Source: Devosia sp. SD17-2
Lineage (GTDB): Bacteria; Pseudomonadota; Alphaproteobacteria; Rhizobiales; Devosiaceae
Assembly (NCBI RefSeq): GCF_029201565.1
Contig: NZ_CP104002.1
Coordinates: forward strand, 2,993,001 to 3,057,000
Direction: 5' to 3'
Length of the DNA: 64,000 nt
Program-made: the position numbers and the translations under genes
Part shown: piece after piece, positions 50,962 through 59,349 of the stretch
How positions within the stretch are numbered: position 1 is the first letter of the stretch
Layout of the letters: each line of letters starts with the position of its first letter
The notes under the pieces: generated by a model
What the model was told of the DNA's origin: nothing
The model's input: the letters and a program-made list of their open reading frames with translations, nothing else
Database searches by the model: none

Positions 50962-51729
50962 ATGACTGAAATTCTGCTGTTTCTGGCGGGGCTTATTGGC
51001 GGGGCCGTCAATTCCCTCGCCGGGGGCGGATCGTTTATTGTGTTTCCGGCGCTGCTGTTCGCGGGCGTGCCCCCGGTGCTGGCGAATGCCTCCAATACCT
51101 ATGCTGCCCTGCCCGGCTATGTCAGCGGTGCGATGGGCTATTGGAAGTCCATGGCGGCCTACAAGGACCGCCTGATCAGCTACGGGCTGATTGCGGCGCT
51201 CTTTGGCTATGTCGGAGCCGAGCTGTTGCTGGTGGTTTCCGACGAGCAATTTTCCAAGGTTGTTCCGTGGCTTATGGCGTTTGCCGTGGGGCTGTTCGTA
51301 TTGGGAAATCAGATCAATTCGGCGATCAAGGCACGGGGGGGCGAACGGCGGGGCATGAAAGTGCTCGGCGCGGTTCTGCTGCTGGGCTTGCTGGCCGCCG
51401 TCTGCATCTATGGCGGGTTCTTTAATGCCGGGCTCGGCATCCTGCTGCTGGCGTTTCTGGCGATGGCGGGGATGACCGATATCCACGCCATGAACGGGCT
51501 GAAACTCTATATTTCTTCGGTGGTTGCGCTGGTGGCGGTGATCCGCTTCGCCCTTGGCGGAACGATTGACTTTTACCATGGCTCGATCGCCTTGGTAGGG
51601 GTGACGATCGGTGGCTATGCTGCTGCCCGGCTTGCGAAATTCATCCCCAGCAACTGGATCCGGATGGGCGTCATCCTCTACGGGATCGGGATGACGCTTT
51701 ACTTCTTCTGGACGGCCTATTTCGCCTGA
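50962..51729 (+). CDS. TauE/SafE family permease (TSUP)
   Basis: A 255-residue inner-membrane protein with about eight helices. The N-terminal motif FLAGLIGGAVNSLAGGGSFIVFPALLFAGVPPVLANASNT is diagnostic for TSUP, and the second half repeats it (NAGLGILLLAFLAMAGMTDIHAMNGLKLYISS). Family members move sulfite, sulfonates or related organic acids. It is convergent with and overlaps the molybdopterin oxidoreductase gene by 13 bases. A functional link between the two (sulfur-compound redox and export) is possible but not shown. Confidence 0.9.
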   Translation: MTEILLFLAGLIGGAVNSLAGGGSFIVFPALLFAGVPPVLANASNTYAALPGYVSGAMGYWKSMAAYKDRLISYGLIAALFGYVGAELLLVVSDEQFSKVVPWLMAFAVGLFVLGNQINSAIKARGGERRGMKVLGAVLLLGLLAAVCIYGGFFNAGLGILLLAFLAMAGMTDIHAMNGLKLYISSVVALVAVIRFALGGTIDFYHGSIALVGVTIGGYAAARLAKFIPSNWIRMGVILYGIGMTLYFFWTAYFA

Positions 51730-53819
51730 TCGGAAGGACGAATCCACACCGTACAATCGTGAAAAACTGCGCCGCCAAACGGTGGCGCAGGGGTGGAGTT
51801 GGTTAGCACATTGATACCGTTGAAACCGCGATGTGCGGAATTTCGGTGAAGCCCTTCGGCGATGAGGACGCCTGTCGAAACGACATCGGTGATGCGTAGG
51901 GTCAACTCGACCGTCCCGCGTCGGTTTCCGACCGTCACGGCATCGCCATCGGCGAGATTGAGTCGGATCGCATCAGTCGGGTGGATGAAGACCGAGGGCT
52001 CGCCCTCACGCTTGAGACTGCCCGCGGTCTGGTTGAAGGAGGAATTGAGGAAGGCACGCGCCGGGCTGGTGGCGAGCTTGAACGGATGCTCCGCGTCGGG
52101 CTTTTCGGTGATGTCCCAATGATCGGCGTAGCGCGGCATGATCGCGGGATCGCAGACCCAGCGATAGCCTTTGAGACGTGACACTGCATCCCAATCGGGC
52201 TCGAAGCGATACCGTCCGTCAGCCCAACCGAAGCCATTGGCAAAGCGGGCGACCTCGTCGGGGCGTTCCTTGTCGACAAAACCGGTCTTTTCAACCTCTT
52301 CGAGCGACGGTAAGCCGGACCGGGCGAAGGTTTCACTGACGACCGCACGGTCGGTGGTGGAGAAGACGGGATCGTCGCTGCCCAGGCGCTGGGCAATTGC
52401 GTTGATAAACTCGTGGTTGGACCGGGCCTCGCCGGGCTTCTCGAGGATCGCGGGGCCATAGAGAATGCGCGTGTGGCCACCGCGCGTATAGTAGTCGTTG
52501 TGCTCGAGGAACATGGTCGCGGGCAGGACGATGTCGGCGAGTTCGGCCGTTTCGGTCATGAACTGCTCGTGGACGACGAGGAACAGATCCTCGCGCAGGA
52601 ACCCCTCGCGGACGAGGTTCTGGTTCGGCGCGACGGAGGCCGGATTGGTGTTCTGAACGATTATGGCGTGGACCGCGGCACCGCCCTGGAGGGCCTTCTT
52701 GTCGCCTGTGAGGATGGGCCCGATCTCGGACATGTCGAGAAGGCGGGGTGTGCCCTTTTGCAGATGCGTGCCTTCGAGGCGGGACTTGTCGAGACCCCAG
52801 GTGCCGGAATTCGAATGAAAAGCGCCGCCGCCGCGGTGCTGCCAGGCGCCGGTCATCGCCGGAATGGAGAGCGCAGCATGCATGGCCGTCGAGCCATTGG
52901 ACTGGCGCGAGAAGCCATAGCCGAGGCGGAAGAAGCTCCGCGGCGTGGTGCCGACGAGATGAGCGAAGGCTTCGATCTCAGCGACGCTGAGGCCGGTGAT
53001 CTCGGCCGCCCATTCTGGTGTGCGGGTTTTGAGATGGGCCTCGAACTCAGGCGAGAAATCGGTGTAGCGCTCCATATAGGCGCGATCGGCGAGGCCATCG
53101 CGCAGGAGGACATGCATGGTTGCGACCGCCAGCGCGCCATCGGTGCCGGGGCGCAGGACCAGGCCCATATCAGCCTGCTGCATGGTGGCATTGTGATAGA
53201 TGTCGATGACGACGATCTTGGCGCCGCGCGTTTTGCGGGCCTTCATCGCGTGGGTCATGACATTGACCTGGGTGTGCACCGCATTGGTGCCCCAGATCAC
53301 GACGCAGTCGCTTTCGGCCATCTGTTCGGGATTGACCCCGCCAAGTAGGCCGGTACCGGCGATATAGCCGGGCCAGGCCAAGCCGGTGCAGATGGTATCG
53401 TATTGATGTGAATAGCCTCGCACCGCGCGCAGTCGCTCGATACCGTCGCGGTGCACGTGGCCCATGGTCCCGGCATAGAAATAGGGCCAGACGGATTCGG
53501 CGCCGTGGGTCTTTTCCACTTCGAGGAAGCGGGCGGCGATTTCGTCCAGGGCCTCATCCCATGAAATCTGCTGCCACTGCCCTGCCCCCTTGGGGCCGGC
53601 ACGGCGCAACGGATGCATAAGCCGCTCGGGATGGTGAATGCGCTCGGCGTAGCGGGCGACCTTTTCGCAGATCACACCCGCCGTATAGGGATCATCCTTG
53701 GCGCCGCGCACCCGGCCGACCTTGCCGTCCGGCAGGATGTCGACATCGAGGGCACAGACCGAAGGACAGTCGTGCGGACAAACGGAGCGGATGGTGCGGA
53801 GCGGGGTAAGGTCGTTCAT
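51717..53819 (-). CDS. Molybdopterin oxidoreductase (DMSO reductase family)
   Basis: A 700-residue cytosolic enzyme without Tat signal. The N-terminal iron-sulfur site is C14-x3-C18-x3-C22 and C51 (SVCPHDCPSVC ... GVICEKV). The Mo-bisMGD catalytic core spans ~70-560 (GGVNPEQMAESDCVVIWGTNAVHTQ; GLVLRPGTDGALA) and the C-terminal dinucleotide-binding barrel ~580-695 (SVFIHPTDAIRLNLADGDAVTV). Length and layout fit the formate-dehydrogenase/oxidoreductase group often simply called FdhF-like. The substrate is not readable. A single gene. Confidence 0.9.
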   Translation of the reverse strand: MNDLTPLRTIRSVCPHDCPSVCALDVDILPDGKVGRVRGAKDDPYTAGVICEKVARYAERIHHPERLMHPLRRAGPKGAGQWQQISWDEALDEIAARFLEVEKTHGAESVWPYFYAGTMGHVHRDGIERLRAVRGYSHQYDTICTGLAWPGYIAGTGLLGGVNPEQMAESDCVVIWGTNAVHTQVNVMTHAMKARKTRGAKIVVIDIYHNATMQQADMGLVLRPGTDGALAVATMHVLLRDGLADRAYMERYTDFSPEFEAHLKTRTPEWAAEITGLSVAEIEAFAHLVGTTPRSFFRLGYGFSRQSNGSTAMHAALSIPAMTGAWQHRGGGAFHSNSGTWGLDKSRLEGTHLQKGTPRLLDMSEIGPILTGDKKALQGGAAVHAIIVQNTNPASVAPNQNLVREGFLREDLFLVVHEQFMTETAELADIVLPATMFLEHNDYYTRGGHTRILYGPAILEKPGEARSNHEFINAIAQRLGSDDPVFSTTDRAVVSETFARSGLPSLEEVEKTGFVDKERPDEVARFANGFGWADGRYRFEPDWDAVSRLKGYRWVCDPAIMPRYADHWDITEKPDAEHPFKLATSPARAFLNSSFNQTAGSLKREGEPSVFIHPTDAIRLNLADGDAVTVGNRRGTVELTLRITDVVSTGVLIAEGLHRNSAHRGFNGINVLTNSTPAPPFGGAVFHDCTVWIRPSDQAK

Positions 53820-53918
53820 GGCTGCGACGCTAGCGGAGGCGCGGCGCGGTCACAATCGCATTGTGGTGATGAGCGGTATTCTTGAACGTGATGGGGCCTC
53901 GCGAAGACCCCCACCTAA

Positions 53919-54000
53919 CCTCCCCCTGGTAGGGGGAGGAACATATCGAGTTGGTTGTTGGGCCGGGCTCCCGATGGATCACCCGGACACGCCGGGTGAT
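53919..54000. repeat. Pair of REP-like intergenic palindromes
   Basis: The gap 53820-54044 holds a perfect 9-bp-arm hairpin CCTCCCCCT/AGGGGGAGG (53919-53939) and a second one, ATCACCCGG-ACACG-CCGGGTGAT (53978-54000). Both resemble families of dispersed intergenic repeats that I recall from Hyphomicrobiales genomes. The genes on each side are transcribed in the same direction (minus). Confidence 0.65.
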
Positions 54001-54044
54001 GACGATGGAGCCGTTGGTCAACTCAAGCGGAAGACGGGACTAGC

Positions 54045-54626
54045 CTAAGCGGCGACTTCTGCACTGGCCGTGTTGCGGCGGGCGCGTTGGGTGGCGTGTT
54101 TGGCGAGTTCAGCGGCGCCGCCATGGAACTGAGAGAAGGTGATGGCGCAGCCGCCGGTGGAGATGGTAATGCCGCGCCAATTGGGGGCGACGGAACGGAC
54201 TTCGGACCAATCGATCTCAGTGAGACGGCCGAAGGCGTTGCGGTGTTCGACGCGCTTGAAATCCCAGCGCACGCGGGTGAAGAGGCCGGCAAGGCCGATG
54301 CCGAGCGCACCACCAGCGAGCAGCACCACCGCCGCATAGGCTGCGACAAGCTGCGCCGTATCGGTGGAACCGCCCATAAAGACGATGGCGGAGAGAATGA
54401 CGGCCGCGAGGGCCGCAGCACCGTAGCAGGCAAAATATTCGACCATGGAGGGTCGCAGTTCGGACCAGCCGTCGACCATGACGGCCTCCTCAGGCTGGAC
54501 GAGGCGCAACGCCAGGAACGCGGCATAGCCGAAGGCGACCACGCCAGCGGCGCGGGACAGCGGAAGATGGGCCGTGGCAGGCACATATTTCAAGGCAATG
54601 AGGATGGTAATCACGATGAGTGGCAT
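54045..54626 (-). CDS. Membrane protein with C-terminal PH-like region
   Basis: A 193-residue protein from ATG 54626 (AGGA eight bases upstream). Membrane helices lie at ~2-20, 25-42, 65-90 and 95-120. A cytosolic tail follows (VRWDFKRVEHRNAFGRLTEIDWSEVRSVAPNWRGITISTGGCAITFSQF), which has the strand pattern of small bacterial PH-type domains. No family name assigned. The 5' region (54627-54862) contains a perfect CTATTGCA/TGCAATAG hairpin at 54775-54794. Confidence 0.65.
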   Translation of the reverse strand: MPLIVITILIALKYVPATAHLPLSRAAGVVAFGYAAFLALRLVQPEEAVMVDGWSELRPSMVEYFACYGAAALAAVILSAIVFMGGSTDTAQLVAAYAAVVLLAGGALGIGLAGLFTRVRWDFKRVEHRNAFGRLTEIDWSEVRSVAPNWRGITISTGGCAITFSQFHGGAAELAKHATQRARRNTASAEVAA

Positions 54627-54774
54627 TGCCACTTCCTGCCAACGCAAGGGCACTCTGCAGTCTCCAGAAATAATCGGGGCCTATGACGCTATTCGGCGGC
54701 TGATGTCCTAAAAGAGGGTGTAATGGCCGATTTGGCTATTCACAATTCTGCCATAGCCAAGGCGAGGCCCGACA

Positions 54775-54829
54775 CTATTGCAAAACTGCAATAGCGCGAC
54801 ATGGAGAGCGGCTGAGCAGCCCGCTCTCC
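54775..54829 (-). promoter_or_regulatory. Two hairpins between MFS exporter and membrane-protein gene
   Basis: CTATTGCA-AAAC-TGCAATAG at 54775-54794 is a perfect palindrome. GGAGAGCGGCTG and CAGC-C-CGCTCTCC at 54803-54829 form a stem close behind the MFS stop, read on the minus strand. The second may end the exporter transcript, though no U-run follows; the first could be an operator for the next gene. Confidence 0.45.
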
Positions 54830-54862
54830 GACATCTGTTCGAGGTTGTTTGTTCGGCGCGGC

Positions 54863-56452
54863 TCACTCCACGCGCGAAGCGGGAGCAGGTGCGCCGGTGG
54901 CTGCAGCAAGAGCGTTTTCGTCGGAATCGGTCTCGATCTTGTGGGCCTTAGCACGCGATCCTGAAACGAAAGGCAGTTCCTCGACCAGCAGCGTCAGGAT
55001 GAACGCCAGTGCGGCCGAACCCGCAGCGACGAAAAACACCGGATGGAGAGCCGACGCCAGCGCTTCGAGCACCTGATCGCGCAGATCGATGGGCAGGCCT
55101 TCAAGCATGGCGGGGGAGAATGCGCCTGATGTCTCGGCGCCAGGCGGGAGGATGTCGGCGATACGGGAACTGAGGCCGGATGCGAATAGTGCACCCAGTA
55201 CCGAAATGCCGATGGAGCCACCGACCTGGCGGAAGAGCGTGGCACCGGCCGTGGCAACCCCGACCATGGCCGCAGGCGTCGCATTCTGAATGGCGGTGAC
55301 GCTGACGCTGTTGACCGGACCAATGCCCATGCCGACCATCAGCATGTAGATGCTCACCTGCCAGCTCGGCGTATCGAGCTGCATGAAACCGAGCATGATC
55401 AGCCCGATCGTGAGAATGGCGGTGGAGAGGCGCGGCAGGAAACGATATCGGCCCGTTCGCGTCATCAGGAAGCCGGAGGCCATGGACGCGCCGATCATAC
55501 CCGCCATCATCGGCACCAATTGCAGGGCCGAGGCAGTGGGTGAAACGCCCTTGGCCATTTGCAGGTAGAGCGGCAGGAAAGTGATCGAGCCGAACATGGC
55601 GATGCCGACGAGAAAGCCGATGGCGTTAAAGAGCGTAAAAGTCTGATTGCGGAAAAGCACCAGCGGCATGACGGGCTCGGCGGCCTTTGTCTCGACGTAG
55701 AGGAAGGCAGCGATAGCGGTCAGCGCGAAGACGGCGAGGCCGATGATCTGTGGCGAGGTCCAGGCCCAGGTGCTGCCACCAAGAGACGTGGCAAGCACAA
55801 GCGCGGTCAAGCTGGCCGAGAGCAGCACGAAGCCGAGATAGTCGACAGAGCGCTTTACGCGCTCACCCTTTGGCTTGAGCACCATGGTGATGACGATCAG
55901 GGCGACGATGCCGACCGGCAGATTGAGCAGAAAAATCCACTGCCAGGAGAAATGCTCGACGATGAAACCGCCGAAGATCGGGCCGGCAATGGCCGATACG
56001 CCGAAGACGGCACTGAAGAGGCCCTGCACCTTGCCGCGCTGGCGGGCTGGAATGACGTCGGCGACGACGGTCATCGCAATGACCATAAGTCCGCCACCGC
56101 CAAGGCCCTGAATGGCGCGAGCGGCAATGAGGAAGGTCATAGAATTGGCAGATGCCGAGAGCACCGAGCCGATCAGGAACAGCACGATGGCGATCTGCAG
56201 CACGATCTTGCGACCGTAGAGATCGCCGAGCTTTCCATAGATGGGCGCGACCACGGTGGAACTGAGCAGATAGGCGATGACCACCCACGTGAGGTGCTCG
56301 AGGCCGCCAAGCTGACCGACAATAATGGGCAGAGCGGCCGAAACGATGGTCTGACCAAGGGAGGCAAGGAAGATGGTGGTGGCAATGGCGCCGATGATGA
56401 GGCGCACGGACTGGGCCGGCGCCGCCTCGACAGGCGATGAAGTCGTGGACAT
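54863..56452 (-). CDS. DHA2-type (EmrB/QacA) multidrug efflux MFS transporter
   Basis: A 529-residue inner-membrane exporter with 14 helices. Start at ATG 56452 (MSTTSSPVEAAPAQSVRLIIGAIATTIFL). Signature C is visible in RAIQGLGGGGLMVIAMTVVADVIPARQRGKVQG, followed by the DHA2-typical SWQWIFLLNLPVGIVALI. It exports drugs or dyes by proton antiport. The divergent MarR-family gene at 56584 with an operator between them is its probable repressor. Confidence 0.93.
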   Translation of the reverse strand: MSTTSSPVEAAPAQSVRLIIGAIATTIFLASLGQTIVSAALPIIVGQLGGLEHLTWVVIAYLLSSTVVAPIYGKLGDLYGRKIVLQIAIVLFLIGSVLSASANSMTFLIAARAIQGLGGGGLMVIAMTVVADVIPARQRGKVQGLFSAVFGVSAIAGPIFGGFIVEHFSWQWIFLLNLPVGIVALIVITMVLKPKGERVKRSVDYLGFVLLSASLTALVLATSLGGSTWAWTSPQIIGLAVFALTAIAAFLYVETKAAEPVMPLVLFRNQTFTLFNAIGFLVGIAMFGSITFLPLYLQMAKGVSPTASALQLVPMMAGMIGASMASGFLMTRTGRYRFLPRLSTAILTIGLIMLGFMQLDTPSWQVSIYMLMVGMGIGPVNSVSVTAIQNATPAAMVGVATAGATLFRQVGGSIGISVLGALFASGLSSRIADILPPGAETSGAFSPAMLEGLPIDLRDQVLEALASALHPVFFVAAGSAALAFILTLLVEELPFVSGSRAKAHKIETDSDENALAAATGAPAPASRVE

Positions 56453-56529
56453 AAGGCAAATCCCGGGCGGGTGCCTTACCAGCAACCAGGCCCTTGCTAA
56501 AGAATGATCGGCACCATACTTGTGCCCAT

Positions 56530-56560
56530 AGCATTTACATGTCAACAGCATGCAATTGCT
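56530..56560. promoter_or_regulatory. Candidate MarR operator between exporter and regulator
   Basis: Twelve-base arms AGCATTTACATG and CATGCAATTGCT, 10 of 12 paired, around TCAACAG. A shorter near-palindrome TTTACATGTCAA lies inside (56534-56545). It sits in the 131-base divergent gap, 24 bases before the regulator start and 78 before the exporter start. Confidence 0.5.
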
Positions 56561-56583
56561 CCCAGCATTGAACAGGGGCCGAG

Positions 56584-57177
56584 ATGCCTGACAAGAACGC
56601 GAGCGCGATCAACGCCCTGCTCAAGAAGGCAGGGATCAGCCCTGAGACGACGGATGTCGTGCTGACGGTAGACGCCGTGTTGCAGAAGTGGCGGCGACGC
56701 GCGATGCGGCGTGAGCTGGGCCACAAGGCGCTGATTGATCTCAAGGCCGGCATCGACCTTGCGCAACTTGACGTGCTGATCGCCATCGAGGGGCCAGAGC
56801 CGGAATTCGGCGAGACCGAAGGCGAAACAATGATCGCGACCGTGGCCGAACGGCTGGGCATCGACCCCTCGCGCGCCAGCCGGGTGGTGAGCGAAATGGT
56901 GGAGCGCGGGTTTGCCCGGCGCGCGGTCAGCCAGGCTGATGCGCGGCGCACCATTATCGAGCTGACCGAGAGCGGGCGCGCCCTGGTCCAGGCGGTGCAG
57001 GCTTACAAATTCCTGGTGATGGGCGATTTCTTTTCCGGCTGGTCCGCCGAGGACCTCGACGTCTTCCTTCCCCTGCTGCAGCGTTTCGCCAGCTGGAGCG
57101 AGGGCATGGACCGCTCGGCCGAAAAGTTTGCCGACGACATTGCAGAGCTGTCCAAATCGATACAACCGGGCCGTTAG
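56584..57177 (+). CDS. MarR-family transcriptional regulator
   Basis: A 197-residue winged-helix protein. The DNA-binding part is ETMIATVAERLGIDPSRASRVVSEMVERGFARRAVSQADARRTIIELTESGRALV (~78-135), the wing being ADARRTIIELT. N- and C-terminal helices form the dimer interface. It has a longer N-terminus than standard MarR (about 50 extra residues). Divergent from the DHA2 exporter, so likely its drug-responsive repressor. Confidence 0.9.
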   Translation: MPDKNASAINALLKKAGISPETTDVVLTVDAVLQKWRRRAMRRELGHKALIDLKAGIDLAQLDVLIAIEGPEPEFGETEGETMIATVAERLGIDPSRASRVVSEMVERGFARRAVSQADARRTIIELTESGRALVQAVQAYKFLVMGDFFSGWSAEDLDVFLPLLQRFASWSEGMDRSAEKFADDIAELSKSIQPGR

Positions 57178-57268
57178 CATCAATTTCGTGAATGGATGCG
57201 CGCCTGTTTTTTGATTGCACAGGATCGGCTTGAGACAATAGCTCTGTGCGGCCTTGAGGGGGGACGCC

Positions 57269-58486
57269 ATGGCCGATCGATCTCGCATGCCGGTCACGGC
57301 ACTGCTCGGCAGCAATATGTTTTTCTCGGGCGTCACCTACGCCGCGACCATTCCCTATGCGTCGCTGGTGGGTATCGACACGCTCGGCCTGACGCCAGCG
57401 TGGTTCGCGACGATCATGGCCGTGGGCTCGGTTCTGGCGACATTTGTATCGGTGGCTTTGGGCTATATTTCGGACAAGCTGCCCGACCGGCGCCTGCTGG
57501 TGGTGATGACCGCGATTGCGGGCATGGTCGCCCATGGCATGATCTATGCGTGGCCGACGCAGGCGAGCTTTGCTATCGCCATGGGGCTGGTGATGCCGGT
57601 GGCCGGAGCATGCTATTCGCAGTGCTTTGGCTATGTCCGGGTTTATTACGCGCGGCACCGGCCAGAGCGGGCTGACTTCATGGTCACGGCGCTGCGGACG
57701 GTGTTCACGCTGGCGTGGATCGTCGTCCCGCCCCTCGCCGGCTGGATCGCAGCCGAGTTCGACATCTTCAACGTCTATCTGGCTTCTGCGGTGAGCTACG
57801 CCGCCATTGCGGGGATTTATCCCGTACTGATGCGCGACCCGGCGACCTGCATCGAGGCCTCCGCGCCCCGGCGGCTTGATGGCGACTGGAAGACGAGCTT
57901 TGCCCTGCAGCCGGGTATCGTGGCGGGCCTGATCGGGCTGATCGTGATGACAGGCGGCTCGCGGCTCTTCACCTTTACCATCCCGCTGTCCATCGTCAGT
58001 GATCTGGGCGGCGGGCTTGCCGATGTCGGGCTCTATGCCGGCATCACGGCAGCTACCGAAGTGCCTGCCCTGTTCCTGCTCGCCTATCTCGGCAACAGGC
58101 TCTCCAAGGAGACGCTTCTGGCGGCGGCGGGAGTGGTGATGGCGGTGTTCATCGGGATCGCCAGCCAACTACATACGGTGAGCGAGCTGTTCTGGCTGCT
58201 TGCGCTCAACGGCCTAGGAACCGCGGCACTGATGACGATCAGCCTCTCCTATGTGCAGGAGGCGATCAAGGATCGGGTGGGGTTGTCGACGTCGCTGCTG
58301 GACGTGGTGGCCATCGCGGCCAATCTATTGGGCGCAATGGCGTTCGGTGTGCTGGCCGCAGATGGCGACTATCGCTTCGCGCTGGTAATCGCGGCGATCA
58401 TCTCGGTCGCCGGGGCGATCATACTGGCGCTGGGCAATATGGGTCGGCTCGGCGCAAAGACGAAGACGGCGGACGCCCCAGTCTAG
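57269..58486 (+). CDS. MFS transporter, sugar-efflux (SetA)-like
   Basis: A 405-residue inner-membrane protein with 12 helices, starting at ATG 57269 behind GAGGGGGG. The first repeat holds VSVALGYISDKLPDRRLLVVM in loop 2-3. A pattern of ACYSQCFGYVRVYYARHRPERADFMVTALRTVFTLAW at helices 4-5 is typical of the SetABC sugar-efflux group. The substrate may be sugars or analogues. Its stop codon TAG coincides with the CTAG target site of the neighbouring IS5-type element, so the original C-terminus may differ slightly. Confidence 0.82.
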   Translation: MADRSRMPVTALLGSNMFFSGVTYAATIPYASLVGIDTLGLTPAWFATIMAVGSVLATFVSVALGYISDKLPDRRLLVVMTAIAGMVAHGMIYAWPTQASFAIAMGLVMPVAGACYSQCFGYVRVYYARHRPERADFMVTALRTVFTLAWIVVPPLAGWIAAEFDIFNVYLASAVSYAAIAGIYPVLMRDPATCIEASAPRRLDGDWKTSFALQPGIVAGLIGLIVMTGGSRLFTFTIPLSIVSDLGGGLADVGLYAGITAATEVPALFLLAYLGNRLSKETLLAAAGVVMAVFIGIASQLHTVSELFWLLALNGLGTAALMTISLSYVQEAIKDRVGLSTSLLDVVAIAANLLGAMAFGVLAADGDYRFALVIAAIISVAGAIILALGNMGRLGAKTKTADAPV

Positions 58487-59326
58487 GTCACATACCCATT
58501 AACGGGATTCCCAAAGTGCTGCTGTTGTGATTCCTTCCCTTTGGTGGACAGGAGGTGATGATGGCGCGTTTTGATCTTACGGATTTTGAGTGGTCTGTGA
58601 TCCAGCCGCTGCTTCCGACGAAGGTGCGCGGCGTTCCGCGCGCCGATGACCGGCGTGTTCTGAACGGCATCTTCTGGCGGCTTCGCACGGGCGCGCCCTG
58701 GGCCGACATCCCGACGCGGTATGGCCCGCACACGACCTGCGTGAACCGCTTCAACCGGTGGCGCAGGGCCGGCCACTGGGCGCGCATTCTTGACGCTGTA
58801 TCAGCCGCTTACAATGGCGACGTGCAGATGATCGACTCGTCCTCGATCCGGGTTCACCAGCACGCCGCCAACGGTCAAAAAAAGACGAGCGATCCCGTTG
58901 CATGGGTCGTTCGCGCGGCGGCCTGACCACCAAGATCCATGCGCTGGTCGATGCCCAGGGGCGGCCGATCCAGCTCAAACTGACCGAAGGCCAGGCCCAT
59001 GATGGGCGATCAGCAGCGGACATGTTTGCCACCCTGTCCGCTGGAAATATCCTGCTCGCAGACCGAGCCTACGACAGTGATGCCCTGCGCAGCACCATGG
59101 CCGAGCGCGGTGCATGGGCCAATATCCGCGCCATGCCCAACCGCGTGCAAACCTTCCCATTCAGCCACTGGGTCTATCGCCAGCGCAACGCTGTCGAACG
59201 TTACTTCAACAAACTCAAACACTTCAGGGCAATCGCAACCCGATACGACAAGCGAGACGACAATTTCCTGGCATCAGTCCAACTCGCTTCAATCCGTATC
59301 TGGTTGCGAAGTTATGAGTCGGTCAC
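58487..59326 (+). mobile_element. IS5-family element, IS427 group, about 840 bp
   Basis: CTAG at 58483-58486 and 59327-59330 flanks the element, the YTAR target typical of the IS427 group. Ends are imperfect inverted repeats (GTCACATACCCATTAAC at left; reversed right end GTGACCGACTCATAAC). It is inserted between the MFS gene and the helicase gene. No host frame is obviously interrupted. Confidence 0.85.
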
Positions 59327-59330
59327 CTAG
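58561..59330 (+). CDS. IS427-group transposase made by -1 frameshift
   Basis: Two overlapping frames encode one DDE transposase. The first (58561-58926) holds the N-terminal domain DLTDFEWSVIQPLLP and the first catalytic Asp in MIDSSSIRVHQHAA. The second (to 59330) begins ...CMGRSRGGLTTKIHALVD, with the second Asp in LLADRAYDSD and the Glu in NAVERYFNKLKHFRAIATRYDK. The classic slippery heptamer A-AAA-AAG lies at 58878-58884, and a -1 shift there joins the frames with natural sequence. Start at ATG 58561 behind AGGAGG. The stop codon TAG lies within the flanking CTAG. Confidence 0.9.
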
Positions 59331-59349
59331 GGCGCCCGCCGGATTGGCA

